Shown piece by piece: positions 41,201-54,042 of a stretch of DNA of 64,000 nt (within the stretch, counting starts at the first letter, position 1; the number at the start of each line of letters is the position of its first letter). The stretch is from assembly GCA_964019425.1 (NCBI GenBank), contig OZ025788.1, forward strand, positions 1-64,000. Reading direction: 5' to 3'. The notes under the pieces were generated by a model. That model ran no database searches. It worked only from the letters and a program-made list of their open reading frames with translations, and was not told where the DNA came from. The translations under genes were made by a program, and so were the position numbers. Source of the stretch: Flectonema sp. DT1601 (taxonomy: Eukaryota; Euglenozoa; Diplonemea; Diplonemida; Diplonemidae).

Positions 41201-44200
41201 GTTAAAGTACCCGATGACTTCTATTATAGAAGGGAGGTCTTCAAACCAAATCCTCTTCTCGTCATTCGTTGAAACTTTGAATGGAGTGATGGGTAAGATC
41301 AAAGATGAAAGTAGTTCACAATCTGATTTATAACAATATTGAAGCTCTACCAGATGTTTGTTAATAGTTTCTGTTGGGGATAAGACTCCACTTGGAACTC
41401 GACACTTGACAGTTGAGTTGTTTACAACACAACCTGAGAAGGGTTGGGCTAAATAGTAACAAATAACATCACATCCCCACATTATATCAAATGATCCCAT
41501 CACAGTAAAATAAAAACTATCGATTGGTGTGTGTCTGATATCCGTGACGTTCTTCAGAGTAACTTCCATCTGTTGAAACAGATGTTCAGATATTGATATT
41601 TTTGTTAAGAAATCATCTGCGAACATTCCAACAACAGACTGCTGTTCATCAATTGCGAAACACTTCAGAGTTGTAGCTGACTGAGCACATCCTTTCCAAT
41701 AATTAATTCCGTGGTAAGAACATGTGTAGTGACATAGTCCAGGTATGAACTTTATATTTTTATCATCATCGATTTCAATGATGAAATTGATTGGTAAAGT
41801 TGGTAGTTGAGATGATTTGGTAGGATGGTAGTGACTGATGGGGTAGCAATTGTCTTCAATGCAATATTTCAAATTAATTTTATTTTTAAAAAACGGACCA
41901 GACACAAACATCACCCGATCTGAATGACGTGTGCAGACCACCGTCACCTCATCAGTCACGCATCCTGTCCAAGAAAAGTCATCTTCATGACCACAGACAA
42001 TACCACAAGCCATCAACATATCAAAATTTCCACTTACAATAAACTCGTAAGGTAAAAACATCTCATCAAATAAAGCATTTTTACCAACAGAAACAAAACC
42101 TTTAAAGTGATCGTCCACAACTAACCCCTGGTGTAATAATAATTTGCATTCTATTACCGTACTAACAACACAGCAGTTAGAGTATAAAATATTTCCCTCA
42201 GCTGATATTATTTCGATGTCGCAATCCCACTTTAAAAGTGCTTCATCAACATCAAATGTAATGAGAGGAGGAGCTGTGAATTGTATTGTTGTTTTTGATG
42301 GCAATATATCAACACACTTGTTAGACGAAGTGCAATGATGGATATCAATCACAAGGTTTTGAGCTGTTTTATTGAGAAAAGTAGTGCATTCAATTACACT
42401 CACATTCAGAACACATGCAGTACCGATGTTGATTCCATTGTGAGAACATATTAAATCACATCCCCAGTTGGTATCGAAATTGAAATCCGTCTCCGTCCTC
42501 ACAAATATACTTTTCGGTAATTCACTAATTCGGATGTCGTGTCTCGTTACTATTGGGATCGGTTGGTCGTATGCCGTCGGTACCACTCTCACAATGTCAG
42601 ATAATTCTGTTTGCGATGTCATATAAAAAACTTCAACACCCACCACCACTTCACACCCCAGACTATTACTTGGACAATGAACAAGTTCGATTCTCGGTTC
42701 GGGATTTTTTTCATTCAAAATTATAACTTCTTCACCAACCCGATGAGAACAATTCACAGCAGTGGTGTTCACAAAGCATCCATGAAAGATTTTTTCCCCA
42801 CCAAAAGTACAGAACAAGTTACACTCCCAACCAGGATTAAATCCTTTACCCAAAAGGATGAAAGGGTTGTTGTGGTTTGGAGGTTCTCGTAATTGAGGTT
42901 CAGAGGTGTCAGGCAGTAAAGTCTTACACTGATTAGGTGATTGACAAACAGTGATATCGGTGGTTATGAAGTACCCTTGATCAGCTGTTACTAAATTATT
43001 ATAAAAAACACTTTCAACAGGAGATACCTCTCGTTCAGTTTGACATTCAACAACATCCACAGACACAACACACCCTGGGAATACCATTCTTCTTAATGAG
43101 TATCCCCACACAACTGTAACTGCACAACTAACGTTACAAAACCACTCCAGTTCGAATCTGCCTGATACCATAATTTTTGTCGGCAGAATAGGGATTTTGA
43201 ATGGATACTGAAGGGTGTAGTTTTCAACAGGAGTCAGGATGATGTCACACTGCTGATGTTGCTCGCAGTAGTCAAGTCTGACTGCAGCAGGATTGATTGG
43301 TGTTTGAGGCAACAAACGAGGTTCGACATCACAAACAACACTACTGCCAGTGGGTGTGACACACCCAGTGCCGAGGTATTCATTAGGTAGGTATCCACAT
43401 CGAACTGAACACCCATGTGAAGGGTCAAAAGGTGTCAGGTCTCCACTGTTGATAGTCATGGCTAATGATTCTTTTTGTATTGTCACAGACAAGTGACCAA
43501 GACACACCTTTTGAGGACACGGAAGTAATTCTACTAAAATGGGAACATTATTATTGTTGACAACAGGACAGGTGATGTAGTTGTTATTTGAGTCATCGAC
43601 ACATCCAATTCCTAAAAATATTTTATGATCGCTCAGAGTAACATCGTAACAGTGAACTGAACATCCCCACTCAGGGTCAAAACCGTCCGCAGAGAACAAT
43701 GAAAACCAACTCTGACCAGGTAGGGCATCCTTCAGTGAAGGAGTCCTTTTCAACAACGTTCCTCGACATACCACGTGAATGGTATTCGCATTAACTTTAT
43801 CACAACTTACAACACCCTCACAAATATCATCACCGCAGAGTATCCCAATTCCGTAAAGATGAATTATCTTTTCCTCAACTTCTTCAGGTTCTGTTGATAA
43901 TTTATTAAATTCATTTTTAATTTTTAAAATTGGTCTGCTGCTCTCACAATATTCACCAACAGCCTGTACTTCACAAACACAACTACACATTCCCCTTTCA
44001 GAAATTGTTATAAATCCTCTACCGTTACAATAACTGTCTGAAGTAGTACACTCATCTGAGCACCAGAAGTAACCTGCAGAACAGCTGAGTAGCTGTCTGG
44101 GTGGATGATTTACACTTGGGAGGTCTGTTAGCGATTCAGGAAGGTATAAAGTGTCAACTAAATAGTTGTCTACGGCAATGCGAATCGTGTTTTGAACATA

Positions 44201-47200
44201 CGAACCTTTCGATAAAACAGAATCCTCCATTCCAGAGTATCCGACCTCAATGTGTAAACCAGTCCTTGAACAAGTCGGACAATTTGACATCACAGAAATA
44301 GTTCTGTCTGAGGGAATCGAACCCATGCTCATACAGTGTCCCCGCTCGCTATCAACACCAATAGGTATGGTGCATGCTTTTAAGATGGATGCGTTGTACG
44401 GATTCATCTCTCCCGGGAGAGGATTATTAAAGTAATTTGATATCTCTTTCCCAATCTCAGTGAAGTTCAACAACTCTAACGGAAGCGGGTAGTTCACTAC
44501 GGCTGTCGCAGTCCACCAAATATTAATTCGACCATCTGGTTGTGTAAGTCTGCCACAGGTGTTGTCGTTTAAATATCCGTCTTGGCAATTGTCACAGGCA
44601 ATGCCAGTCCACATCTCTTTACAGGTACAGATACACTCGTCTGTTTGTTTATTTAATGAAATGTCACCGTTAACACAATTTATGAGATTCTCACATCCTA
44701 AACATTTCGGATAGGCACTTTGAATAGTTCGACTAGCGTTGCACCTGTCACAGCTACTACCTTCATATTGTGGAGGACAATACTGACATTGATCACCCGT
44801 AAAGTTATTATCACAGCTGCATAAGCAACCATCGTTATTAGTATTTGATGTTACTGTTGTAGCATGAGATAATCCAGAACAGTGATGTTGGATATCACAT
44901 CTGATGCAGTGAGGGTAGTTAATATATCCTTCAGCACATCCATTACAACTTTGATTAAATAACGAAGTGTGGCATTTATTACATTCTGATCCAGTCCATT
45001 GATCTTTACAATTACATAAACAAATAACATCAACTGATGAAGGTATCGAATACAGAGTTGCGTGATCAGCTCCGGTACTGCAATTTGATTCAACGTTACA
45101 CAGAACACTTGATTCAGTGCAGAGTGTTCCACTCCAGTTGGGTTTGCAATTACAAACACATTCACTTAGTTCTTGTGAATAAATAACATTATTAGTTGTA
45201 ATTGAATTACATGGATACCTAGTACAGTCAACACACGATGGGTATGATTGTTGTGATGGTGACGCACATGAATTGCAATTGCTGTTGTATTTTGTGTAGT
45301 CACACGAAGAGCAATCTGATCCAAACCAATTATCAGAACAAACACATCGACAGTTATGAATAATAAAACCATTATTATTACAATGAGAATATATCGTACA
45401 AGGATCACATGTGGGATATCCTTCTCTAAATGATGAACACGTATTACACGATGAGCTGTACTTGTCAGGACAGGTTTGACACTGATCACCAATCCACTGA
45501 TCTTTACATTTACAATAACAGTTATCAGATGTGATTGTCACGGAGAGAGTTCCTATTTCATTACAGTCAGTTGAGATGTCACATTCTCTACAAGTCGGGT
45601 AATTAATAAAACCTAACTTGCAGTAGCTACAACTACCTGACGGATCGTTGTACTTGTCAGGACAGCTTTCACATGTCTGACCTTCCCAATGATTAAAACA
45701 ACTGCAGGAACAGTTTGAACTGTTGCCGTACTCATCATCAACTGACAGGTATCGACCTCCATTCTCACAAACTGGACATCTCAACGATAAACAATTAGAG
45801 TTTGGATGGTACTGTTCAGGACAGTAGTCACATGAACTTCCACTCCAATTGTTTGGACATTCACAAAGACATGTCTGTTGATCAGAAGAAGTAGAGACTT
45901 CAGCACCAACTCTACCAGAACAGTGTTCTGTAACAGAACAGGAAATACAACTAAAAGATTGCTTTACTAAACTAACTTGACAGCCGTCACAATTTTGAAT
46001 ACCTTCTGAAGTCTCTCTATGATAAGGATGTGAACAATCTGTGCAGTCATCGCCAGTCCAGTGAGAAGTACATTTACAGCTGCAGACACCATCAGTGATG
46101 TCACAAACTTGACCAACAGAACTTGCTCTACACAAACAGTTCTCTTTATCAGTAAATGATGTAGGACAGTACTGACATGAGTCTCCCAACCAACTGTTTC
46201 GGCATTCGCACTGACAGAGAGGTCCTAATTGGATTACAGAAGAAGCTCTGTTACTGCAGTCCTTTTCAACTGTGCACTTTTCATAAATACAATTTGATTC
46301 TACTGTGTGTGACAGACACTTATCACAATTAGTACCACTCCAGTTGTTTACACATTTACAGAAGCATCCATTTCCTGTTTCATCAGCCGATACGAATGTC
46401 GCTCTTCCATTGCAGTCTTCGTTGATGGAACAGACTCGACAGTTGGGATATCCAATTCTGTTGTTGCTGCAGATGTCACAACCTGTTTGTTATTTTATTT
46501 AAATATTTTCATTCTTTATTTGATTACTAAAGAAGAACAAAGAAGACGTACCAACTCCAGTGAACTGACTTGGACAGATGTCACAGGCTGCACCACTCCA
46601 GTGACCTTTACATGAGCACACGCACTGATTTCTGTCAGTATTTGATGTGATGTTTCTGTAAGCACGATTCTCGTCTACACATTCAGAAGTGAATGTGCAC
46701 TGCGAACAGGTTGGGTAGTTGATATACCCTGCGGCACAGCTGTCGCAAGCACTGCCTGAGTACTTATCGCGACACATTGAACAACCATTTCTATTACTGT
46801 TTGGAGCGTGTGTACCTTCCCAAGAATTGTAACAGATACATCCACAGTGTGACTGTGTTCCTGTTGTTGTTTTATATTAAGGAATTCTTACTGAGCGTCA
46901 CATTGTTATTAACATACCTGACTGTTGTGTATGACCATGATCAGTACCACTACACTGAGTGTCTGTACAAGGGTAGCACTGGCCGTGTTGTTCGAAGTAG
47001 TTTGACGTGCACGTCGCACATCTGTCGGAACCTTTCCATGCTGGTTGGCAATCACACAAACATTTTGTGTGTTGAGAGTTTGAATAAACTCTCAACGCGT
47101 GATTACTACAATAATCAAAACTACATTTATTACAATGTGGATACGTAATGTAGTTTAGAGCACACGATGAACACGTTTCCTGATTGAACTTTAAAGGACA

Positions 47201-47713
47201 ATAATCGCAATTTATTCCTTCCCAATGATCCAAGCAACTACTACAGGAGTGACCAGTAAATGGGTAATTACAATGACATAAACAAGACTTGTCTTCACGT
47301 TGAAACTCAACAGTGAAAGCTCTATTACTACAGTCTGTAATCACATCACACATAACAACAGTGAAACACTCCGTTGGAATTGGAACTGAGTAAGTTGACA
47401 TTACCGGGTGGCGTTCGTTGCCTTGGTTATGAAATTCCCAAGAACCGTCCAACACAGCAGGTCTCGTTGTATCAAAATCGATATTTATATCACATTCTCT
47501 TATTGTGGTCCAGTATGTTATTGATTGGCATTCCGCTCCAATACTTTCACAGCTTGCTTTACATCGATCTACATTGCTCTCTTCTCTGTTGTAATAATTT
47601 AATCGATTACCAGATGCTCCAAGACACAGACCATTGCCATTCTTCACCCAGTTCGATCCCGAGGATAGCTGTACAGCTGCGGTAATAACCAAGACAGATG
47701 TCTTGTTTCCCAT
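38209..47713 (-). CDS. Giant EGF-like, Cys-repeat, multi-pass surface protein (about 3,100 aa, four exons)
   Basis: Exons are 47,713-46,918, 46,860-46,552, 46,482-39,718 and 39,641-38,209. The total of 9,303 bases is divisible by three and every junction keeps domain patterns intact. Residues 1-20 are a hydrophobic signal. About 45-75 looks PAN/apple-like (CKASCESIGAECQSI). From about 120 to 1,015 come some 16 modules of the pattern C-x-C-x-C-x5-W-x-G-x2-C-x2-C (laminin/EGF-like). From about 1,290 to 2,190 come ten repeats of roughly 90 residues with the core F-x3-WGC-x3-C, then GCV and V-x-C, resembling Cys-bearing IPT/TIG folds. About 2,420-2,510 is an ephrin-receptor-like Cys block (CEDCPMGLHCNG). 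Then come seven to nine membrane spans and a cytoplasmic tail with a poly-Asn run. It is probably a cell-surface receptor or adhesion protein; the ligand is unknown. Confidence 0.8.
39642..39717 (-). other. Intron 3 of the giant gene (76 bases)
   Basis: GTATGT at the 5' end and CCAACAAAACAG at the 3' end. Splicing joins ILFS-G to LVIVVAS within a membrane span and keeps the frame. Confidence 0.85.
46483..46551 (-). other. Intron 2 of the giant gene (69 bases)
   Basis: GTACGT at the 5' end and AATAACAAACAG at the 3' end. Splicing restores FTGVG-CDIC, completing an EGF-like module. Confidence 0.85.
46861..46917 (-). other. Intron 1 of the giant gene (57 bases)
   Basis: GTATGT at the 5' end and AAACAACAACAG at the 3' end. 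Splicing joins HTQQSG to TQSHCGCICYNSWEG and keeps the frame. Confidence 0.85.
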
Positions 47714-47818
47714 GTTTTCATATTGTGTTGGGGAAGGAGTGGCGATCTAAAATGAAATAATAATAATAAACAAATCACCGCAAACAACACAACAGTAATA
47801 TCGAATCGAATAGTAATA

Positions 47819-49786
47819 TCAGTCCTCGTAGAGCAATATTTTAAAAACATCTCTCACAGTGATGTCATCCAACTGCCTGGTGTCGATTTCAACAACTGAT
47901 GGGGAGTACAACTGATGAGGTAACCACATCATAACGTCAGATATAAAACTGTTAAAGGATGGATTTAAGATCGCTTCCCAATCCAATTGAATTCCGTCCG
48001 GCAATGAGATGACTTGCCTTCTGTTAGTGTAAACCATTCCCTGAAGTGTAGTTAGGGAACACGCAGCTGATCCTCTTGTGAGAGGCTGAAAATTTGCAAA
48101 GTAGTAGTAGCACTGAAGAGCTGATTTTAGTGTGCCAGATGACTTCCATTTTCTCACATATTTACGAAGTAGTTTCGTATAACAACTCGTCCTTCTCGGA
48201 GTGGAGGCAGTTCTGATAGCGAGCACCACAGTCTTCCCACCGTCACTAGAACTCACTACTATTCTCGTGCCTTCAGCAAGGCAGCTTTTTTGATCGCTCA
48301 GCCTCGTTATTACCTGAATATTGAACCCAAACACTTGATACAAGGTTTTGATATTTCCAACTGTTTCTAACTGTTCAATCTGTTCATCGGTCATAATGTA
48401 CTGCCGTGGGAGATGATCTTTCAATAGATCGAGACATCGATCCCGGTAGGCGGCATATTTTGGGACTAAAAAGTCACCGATTTGAATGGGTGTTTGATTA
48501 CCTAATCCAGACTTGTATGATGTTGTTGTTAGAGAAGAGGAAAACTCAACGAGGTTGGAGACATCAGAGAGTTGTCTCCAAACGATGGCAGGTTGGAAGA
48601 ATAGATTCCAATCACATTCATCGCTATCACCTTCGAAGAGATTTTGAAAAACTAAGATCGCCATTCCAGATGCGATGTGTTGCCTTTTGTTTTTAACAAA
48701 TGCAGCTAACCCATTATACTGGAGTGACTCCCCGAGAGTGGCAGCTGCCTTGCGAAATTCAGAATGCAACTGACTCGACATTCTAATTTTTGAAGTGTCT
48801 TCATTTGTTGAATTCAACAGGAGATCGTCAACTGATATTTCAGAACTGCTTCCCTTCTTTGCGATCGCTTCCTTAACTTCTGGTGATATGTCCGCAAATA
48901 GTTTGATATCTTTCAGGGGTTTGTCTGCCACATTCCAAATAGATTTTACGATGACAGCTGCCGAGAGAGACTTATTACTTTTATCCTCGAGAAGTACCTC
49001 CAGGGATTTTTGAAAATTTCCCAAATACAAAAAAGAATAACTAATTAAAACAACTGACTCTGATGAAGTAGGACAGTTCTTCAGATTGACAACTGCTGAC
49101 GTGTCGCTGTTGTGGTATTCCTTAGTGGTACCAATTCGAATACACTCCCTGAAGTGACTACTTTGATACCTCGAAGACAGATGTCTGTTTGCCACATAAG
49201 CAACAAGTTCTTTATTAGAAGGGAATAAACTCAACGCCTCAATTGATAAATTTATTACTTCAGTGTTTCTTCCGAGATCTTGTAAGGCTTTCAGTAAATG
49301 AAAGAAGTCCGAGGCTGTTCGTTTGCTGGGAGGGATTTGATACAGTGTGTCAACCCCATGAAGTAGATTTCCAGAGTTTAAAAGTTTCTTTGATGTCAGA
49401 CGGATGTCATCATTGTTACCAGAAATAATATCGACAACGTCACTTTGAGAAGTTACAGAAAATAAGTCTGCATCAAGAAGAGCTGTTCCGGGGTATTTCT
49501 GAGTAGGAATCTCAGGTTTGGTTTGTTTTTCAACAACACAAAGAAGACACCATGACATTACTTTTGTGTATTCATCAACGACGTTATTCATCTTTGATGA
49601 TAATAGTTGTTGTAGTATCTCTTCTGAACTGTTCCACATTCCTAACTTCTGATAGCATCTTGCTATATTTAGTTGTCTCGTTCCCTCGTTGATACCAATT
49701 GCTTCTTCATAAGAAATTTTAGCTTTTGCGTAGTCTCCAGACTGTAGCAGTGCATTCCCTTCTAAACACTTAGCAACTGCTGTCAT
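47819..49786 (-). CDS. TPR protein of TTC13/SRFR1 type (655 aa)
   Basis: Residues 1-70 hold TPR units (LEGNALLQSGDYAKAKISYEEAI, ARCYQKLGMWNSSEEILQQLL, split here by other residues), and further helical repeats lie about 120-290. The C-terminal third has YYFANFQPLTRGSAAC (about residue 555) followed by LPDGIQLDWEAILNPSF. This resembles the conserved end of TTC13/SRFR1 proteins (NLxPLSRGSA, then a DxEA block). SRFR1 in plants represses immune gene expression as an adaptor. The molecular role of TTC13 is poorly known. The ATG at 49,786 follows the string AATAACAGGACCG, which looks like a 3' splice site, so a further upstream exon is possible. Stop TGA. It lies only 105 bases from the start of the giant gene, on the same strand. 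Confidence 0.6.
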   Translation of the reverse strand: MTAVAKCLEGNALLQSGDYAKAKISYEEAIGINEGTRQLNIARCYQKLGMWNSSEEILQQLLSSKMNNVVDEYTKVMSWCLLCVVEKQTKPEIPTQKYPGTALLDADLFSVTSQSDVVDIISGNNDDIRLTSKKLLNSGNLLHGVDTLYQIPPSKRTASDFFHLLKALQDLGRNTEVINLSIEALSLFPSNKELVAYVANRHLSSRYQSSHFRECIRIGTTKEYHNSDTSAVVNLKNCPTSSESVVLISYSFLYLGNFQKSLEVLLEDKSNKSLSAAVIVKSIWNVADKPLKDIKLFADISPEVKEAIAKKGSSSEISVDDLLLNSTNEDTSKIRMSSQLHSEFRKAAATLGESLQYNGLAAFVKNKRQHIASGMAILVFQNLFEGDSDECDWNLFFQPAIVWRQLSDVSNLVEFSSSLTTTSYKSGLGNQTPIQIGDFLVPKYAAYRDRCLDLLKDHLPRQYIMTDEQIEQLETVGNIKTLYQVFGFNIQVITRLSDQKSCLAEGTRIVVSSSDGGKTVVLAIRTASTPRRTSCYTKLLRKYVRKWKSSGTLKSALQCYYYFANFQPLTRGSAACSLTTLQGMVYTNRRQVISLPDGIQLDWEAILNPSFNSFISDVMMWLPHQLYSPSVVEIDTRQLDDITVRDVFKILLYED

Positions 49787-49818
49787 CGGTCCTGTTATTG
49801 TAAAAGTAATTAATTTAG

Positions 49819-49998
49819 TTATCCCTGTCGTAAATTTTCTGTCACCTCCGGCTTCATCTCTTGAACATGAAGCGAGACTAAAGGATCGTTAGGCCATGCT
49901 TTCACACTGCAGTGTAACTTGGCAATTGACTCAACGAACCTTTTTTGTATTGTTTCCTGAGAGTTTAAAAAAAGTGAAATACCGAGACAATCGTACAT
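49819..49998 (-). CDS. Possible small protein of 59 residues, or upstream exon
   Basis: An ATG at 49,998 opens MYDCLGISLFLNSQE and runs on through FVESIAKLHCSVKAWPNDPL to a TAA at 49,819, just 32 bases before the TTC13-like start. The residue mix and codon choice look genuinely coding, unlike the Lys/Asn-rich noise to the right. I recognise no family. Alternatives are a last exon of another gene or a 5' exon linked to the TTC13-like gene, though no clean in-frame junction was found. Confidence 0.35.
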   Translation of the reverse strand: MYDCLGISLFLNSQETIQKRFVESIAKLHCSVKAWPNDPLVSLHVQEMKPEVTENLRQG

Positions 49999-52900
49999 TT
50001 ATAAGATCACAAAAATACGTGGCGTTTTTAAAAGAAAAAAAAGAATAATCCAGAAAAACAGTGCTAGAAGTGGATAAACTTGAAAAGAAAAAAAGAAAAT
50101 ACGACCAAAGGAAGTGCTATTGCGAAAGACATGAGAAAACTAAGAGATTTAATCGATTTAAAAAAAGCACACAAAACAATCCTTAAAGAGGAGGTACGTT
50201 GTGTTATCAGTGGTTGGTTTCCATATGATGGATTCCATACGCTGAACTCAATCAAGGAAGATTACAATAACACAACACATCGGAGAAAGGTAGTAATCGA
50301 TTTGAGAATATTCCGTTTCGCAGTGGCGCTCACAGCGGCACACGGAGGAAGGGAGGGAAAGGGAACTGGGATATCAATGAAGCAAGAGAAATGAATTTTT
50401 TTTTGTTTAAACAAAAACAATAATTTTTTAATTTTACATTAATCTTTTTTTAGAATAACAAAAAAAAAAAAAATAACAACAACACACGATACCAAGAAAA
50501 AAAGAACTGTTAAGTCAGTTCACGTCACACAACATCTTCAAGAAACAGTAATATAGGACAGGGCACACACTCAATGTAATGTGAAAGAGAGGAAGACACG
50601 ACGTATCATCGTCGCAAAAAGAAATGTAGATTATGTAACAAAATACTGGTGTCGGAAGGGGGAAAAAGAAATGGTGGCCTTCATGAAAGACGTTCATGAC
50701 GGACATAACTCCAATTACAAGAAACCACTAATCAGGATTGTATTCACAGTCGATAGGAGTTAGTTCGAATAAATAATAATTTATCAAAAGAAAGGTAGCG
50801 AATGAAGAACGTACTTCTGCTCTGAATGAAGTTTCGAAGAAAAAATAACATTCTTAAACGATTGCACTAACTTGTCTTTTCTCGGAAAAAAAAAAAAGGG
50901 AACCCTTCCATGTAGTTCAAATTAAGGAAGTTAAAAAATTCCCTCAACGAGCCATCACAATACAGTTTCACATTTTTGCCATTCACTTTAACGGAAATAA
51001 TAACACGAAATAAGTGAACTTAAACTCTAAAAAGAATTTAAGTAGAAACACACCCGGAGAAAAAACTTAAGGCAAGAAGAGGTAAAAAAAAAAATGTAAA
51101 GTTGAAATGCAACAATAAAAAGGGGCTTAATTATATAAAACAAATTATTGACATAACATATTCTGGTTTGGTTTTTTTTTTTTTTTTTTAAATTAAACAC
51201 TACCATTTCCACATTCTCAATCAAAAAGAACCAAATAAAGCGAATCGAAAAGAAAGCAAAATCGTAAATCCAGACGGAACAAGACAGTCTGTCAAATTAC
51301 GTTCGCTAATTTACTTTTAAAAAAATGAAAATCCCATTCATATTTTACACCTATCTCATTTGTTTTCTTGACTACCTTTCACTAGACAAAAGGCAGCCCT
51401 TATTACAAATAAAGAACAACAGGAAAATAGAAGCAAAAGGGGGATGGCCCACAAAAACAATATTCAAATCACACAAATTTTATCAAAAAAGAGAGAGGGG
51501 GAAAGAGTAATTTCAATGGAAGGTGCAAAGCTAGCAAGGTGGTAATACAGAAACCAATCAACCTGCTGCTGGTTATCGAACAAAAAAAGACAAGAATGGT
51601 TGCCCACTCAGGCAAACCCGATGTTATCGTTTCTTTCTTGGCTTTAATAATGTCGAACTGTTTAACTTAACAATTTTAACTACCCGACCAGAACTTCAGT
51701 TGAAGAAGTTTGTTTTGGCGTTGCCATGTGAGAGACGATCACATTTGACATCCACACAGATGAATTAAAAAAAAAGAGGGGGGAAAAAAAAAAAAAAAAA
51801 GAACCGTCTCTTTGAAGCACACTACACAAAAACTAAGTGCTCAAATATCAAATTTGGCTATGGAATGGATATCCAAAAAGTTTCATTCTTTTTTCCCCCC
51901 CCCCCCCCCCCTTCCTTTTTTTTTAAATTCTCTGGAGAATGCCAAGCATCCGTCTCCACAATGACATCACCATAGAGATACGAGGGGTGGGCACTGTTTT
52001 TCACATCAATGTAAAAAAAAGAAAAAAGAAAAGTCAGTTAGAAGGGGTAAATAAGAAATTAAAATAGCTAAAAAACAACGAATGTTTGAGTATAATACTA
52101 TATTTATGAAAATAAAAAATATCTGAATTATATCGGAGCTAACTAAAATAAAACTTTTAGTTATGATACATTTGACTAAAATAGCTTAAACAACTAAGGA
52201 GGAGTGCCGATGTACGAAACAACAAAAAAAACAATAAAAAAAAAAAAACACTCCCCTCAACACATTCAATTACACAATGCTCTGGTGAGAGATGACAATT
52301 AACAACATTAAATCACTCGGAAAACTTTTTTTTTTTTTTTCTCTTTAAGTTTTTTCTTTTTGATGGGTGTGTGTGCCATCAAATAAACACAGCAAGGGAA
52401 GAGACCCTCACTAAAAAAGAAACATAAAGAACAATCCAACAAACTGATGGATTTTAAAGCCCTACGTCTCTACTAAAACAAAACAATTTGACAGCCGATA
52501 GAATGAACAAGTCGAACAAAAAATGAATCTTTTTTTTAATATAAAACAAAATTAGCAATAATCGGTTCTCTTCGAGGATCCCCAATAAGTAGATTATTTA
52601 TTTATTATTATTTACTTACGAAGCCGAGGAACCAAAAGTCAGGAAAAGCTCAACAGGGTAACAGTTAGATCGCTACCAGCAACCGTGAGACTCTCACAGA
52701 CGATAAGAGACGTAACCTGAAACAAATGACTACCTAAACCCACCGCCCAAGATAGATCTTAATCTCCGAATTACTTTTGTTAGTTAGAGAATTAGAGATC
52801 ACGCATAGTAAAAATGAACCCAACAGCTAGTTAGTATTAATGATTACCAAGACCACGAGTATCGGTTGGGTAGCTGCAGGTTCTTTGTTGTTTTTTAAGC

Positions 52901-53436
52901 GAACAAATAAATTGTTTGTTGGGCCCTTGGAGGGAAATTTGATACGATGGAGGGAAGGGGAAAAAAGAATGAAAACACTACAAACTCGTAAAAAGAAAGC
53001 CATTTTAAAGGCATAAGTGTTTCTCAACTCACACTAGTAGGAATTCGTTCATCAGTTTTTTCTTTGATGCCAAACGTAAAAAAGATTGACAACAAAAGTT
53101 TTACACTTTTTTTTTTTTTTTAAATTTAAACCGGCGCAGCAGAACATCACATAGGCAGTGATTAACAACATAGGGGGGAAATGTAACACTCTGGCTTTAT
53201 GCACCAAACAAATCATGGAAGGAAAGTAATTGATGCCAGGATGGAAGGAAGCAGAGAATGGCATCCCAGGAATGCCTAAGAGTTAGGGAAGTTTTAAAGA
53301 ACCATTCAGATTAGCGTTATATCTCTTTGTTGAACGCAAGACAGAAATCCTGTCGCACGGGAGGAAAAATACACATTGACCATAAGAAATAAACGGCTTT
53401 TCAATCTGAATAGTTTCTTCTCCGACTATGTTGATA

Positions 53437-53475
<39 letters not shown>

Positions 53476-54014
53476 ACGTAGGATAATGGAACACACTGGC
53501 TCTGTATTTATACGAAGGTATAAGTGAACGAGATCAAAATAGGAGTACACTCGGAGACGAGGAAAAAAAAGAAGAAAAAATAAACAATGTAATGGAGTGT
53601 GAAGTGAATTCCCGCCCGACAGCGCGGAACGTGAAGACCTTCCGGAAAATCAGAATTAAACAAAAAAAAAAAAAAGAAATTAAAGATTTTAACTGAAAAT
53701 TCGACCAGGTTCGATCAGACAATAACAAAATAAAATTTTAAAAAATAATGATATAAAAGAAAAAACACAAACAACCGAATATCAGGATTGAGCCTCAGTC
53801 TTTATGATAAAGTAAAAAGGAAGAGAAGAGCAGCGCACAAGGCGACTTGTTCGAATTATGTAAAAAAAAGAAACTCAAAAAAGAAAAAAAAACCCTCGTC
53901 ATGGTCCCTCCTGTTTTTCAGATTATCCGGCACGTAGTACTCGGTACCTGACAATATGGTATCAAAACAAAGCTCAATGTGTTTTATTCAAAAAAAAAAA
54001 AAAAAAAGAATACA

Positions 54015-54042
54015 ACATAACACACAACTGTGTGTGTTATGT
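54015..54042. repeat. Perfect 12-base stem-loop between an A-tract and a T-tract
   Basis: ACATAACACACA pairs perfectly with TGTGTGTTATGT around a four-base loop. An A-run lies to the left (about 53,991-54,007) and a T-run to the right, so the whole is symmetrical for both strands. Confidence 0.8.

Noticed and set aside
50080-50394. A plus-strand gene of 104 residues
   Set aside because: The start is Lys-rich noise. Only a short middle looks protein-like, and no partner exon was found.
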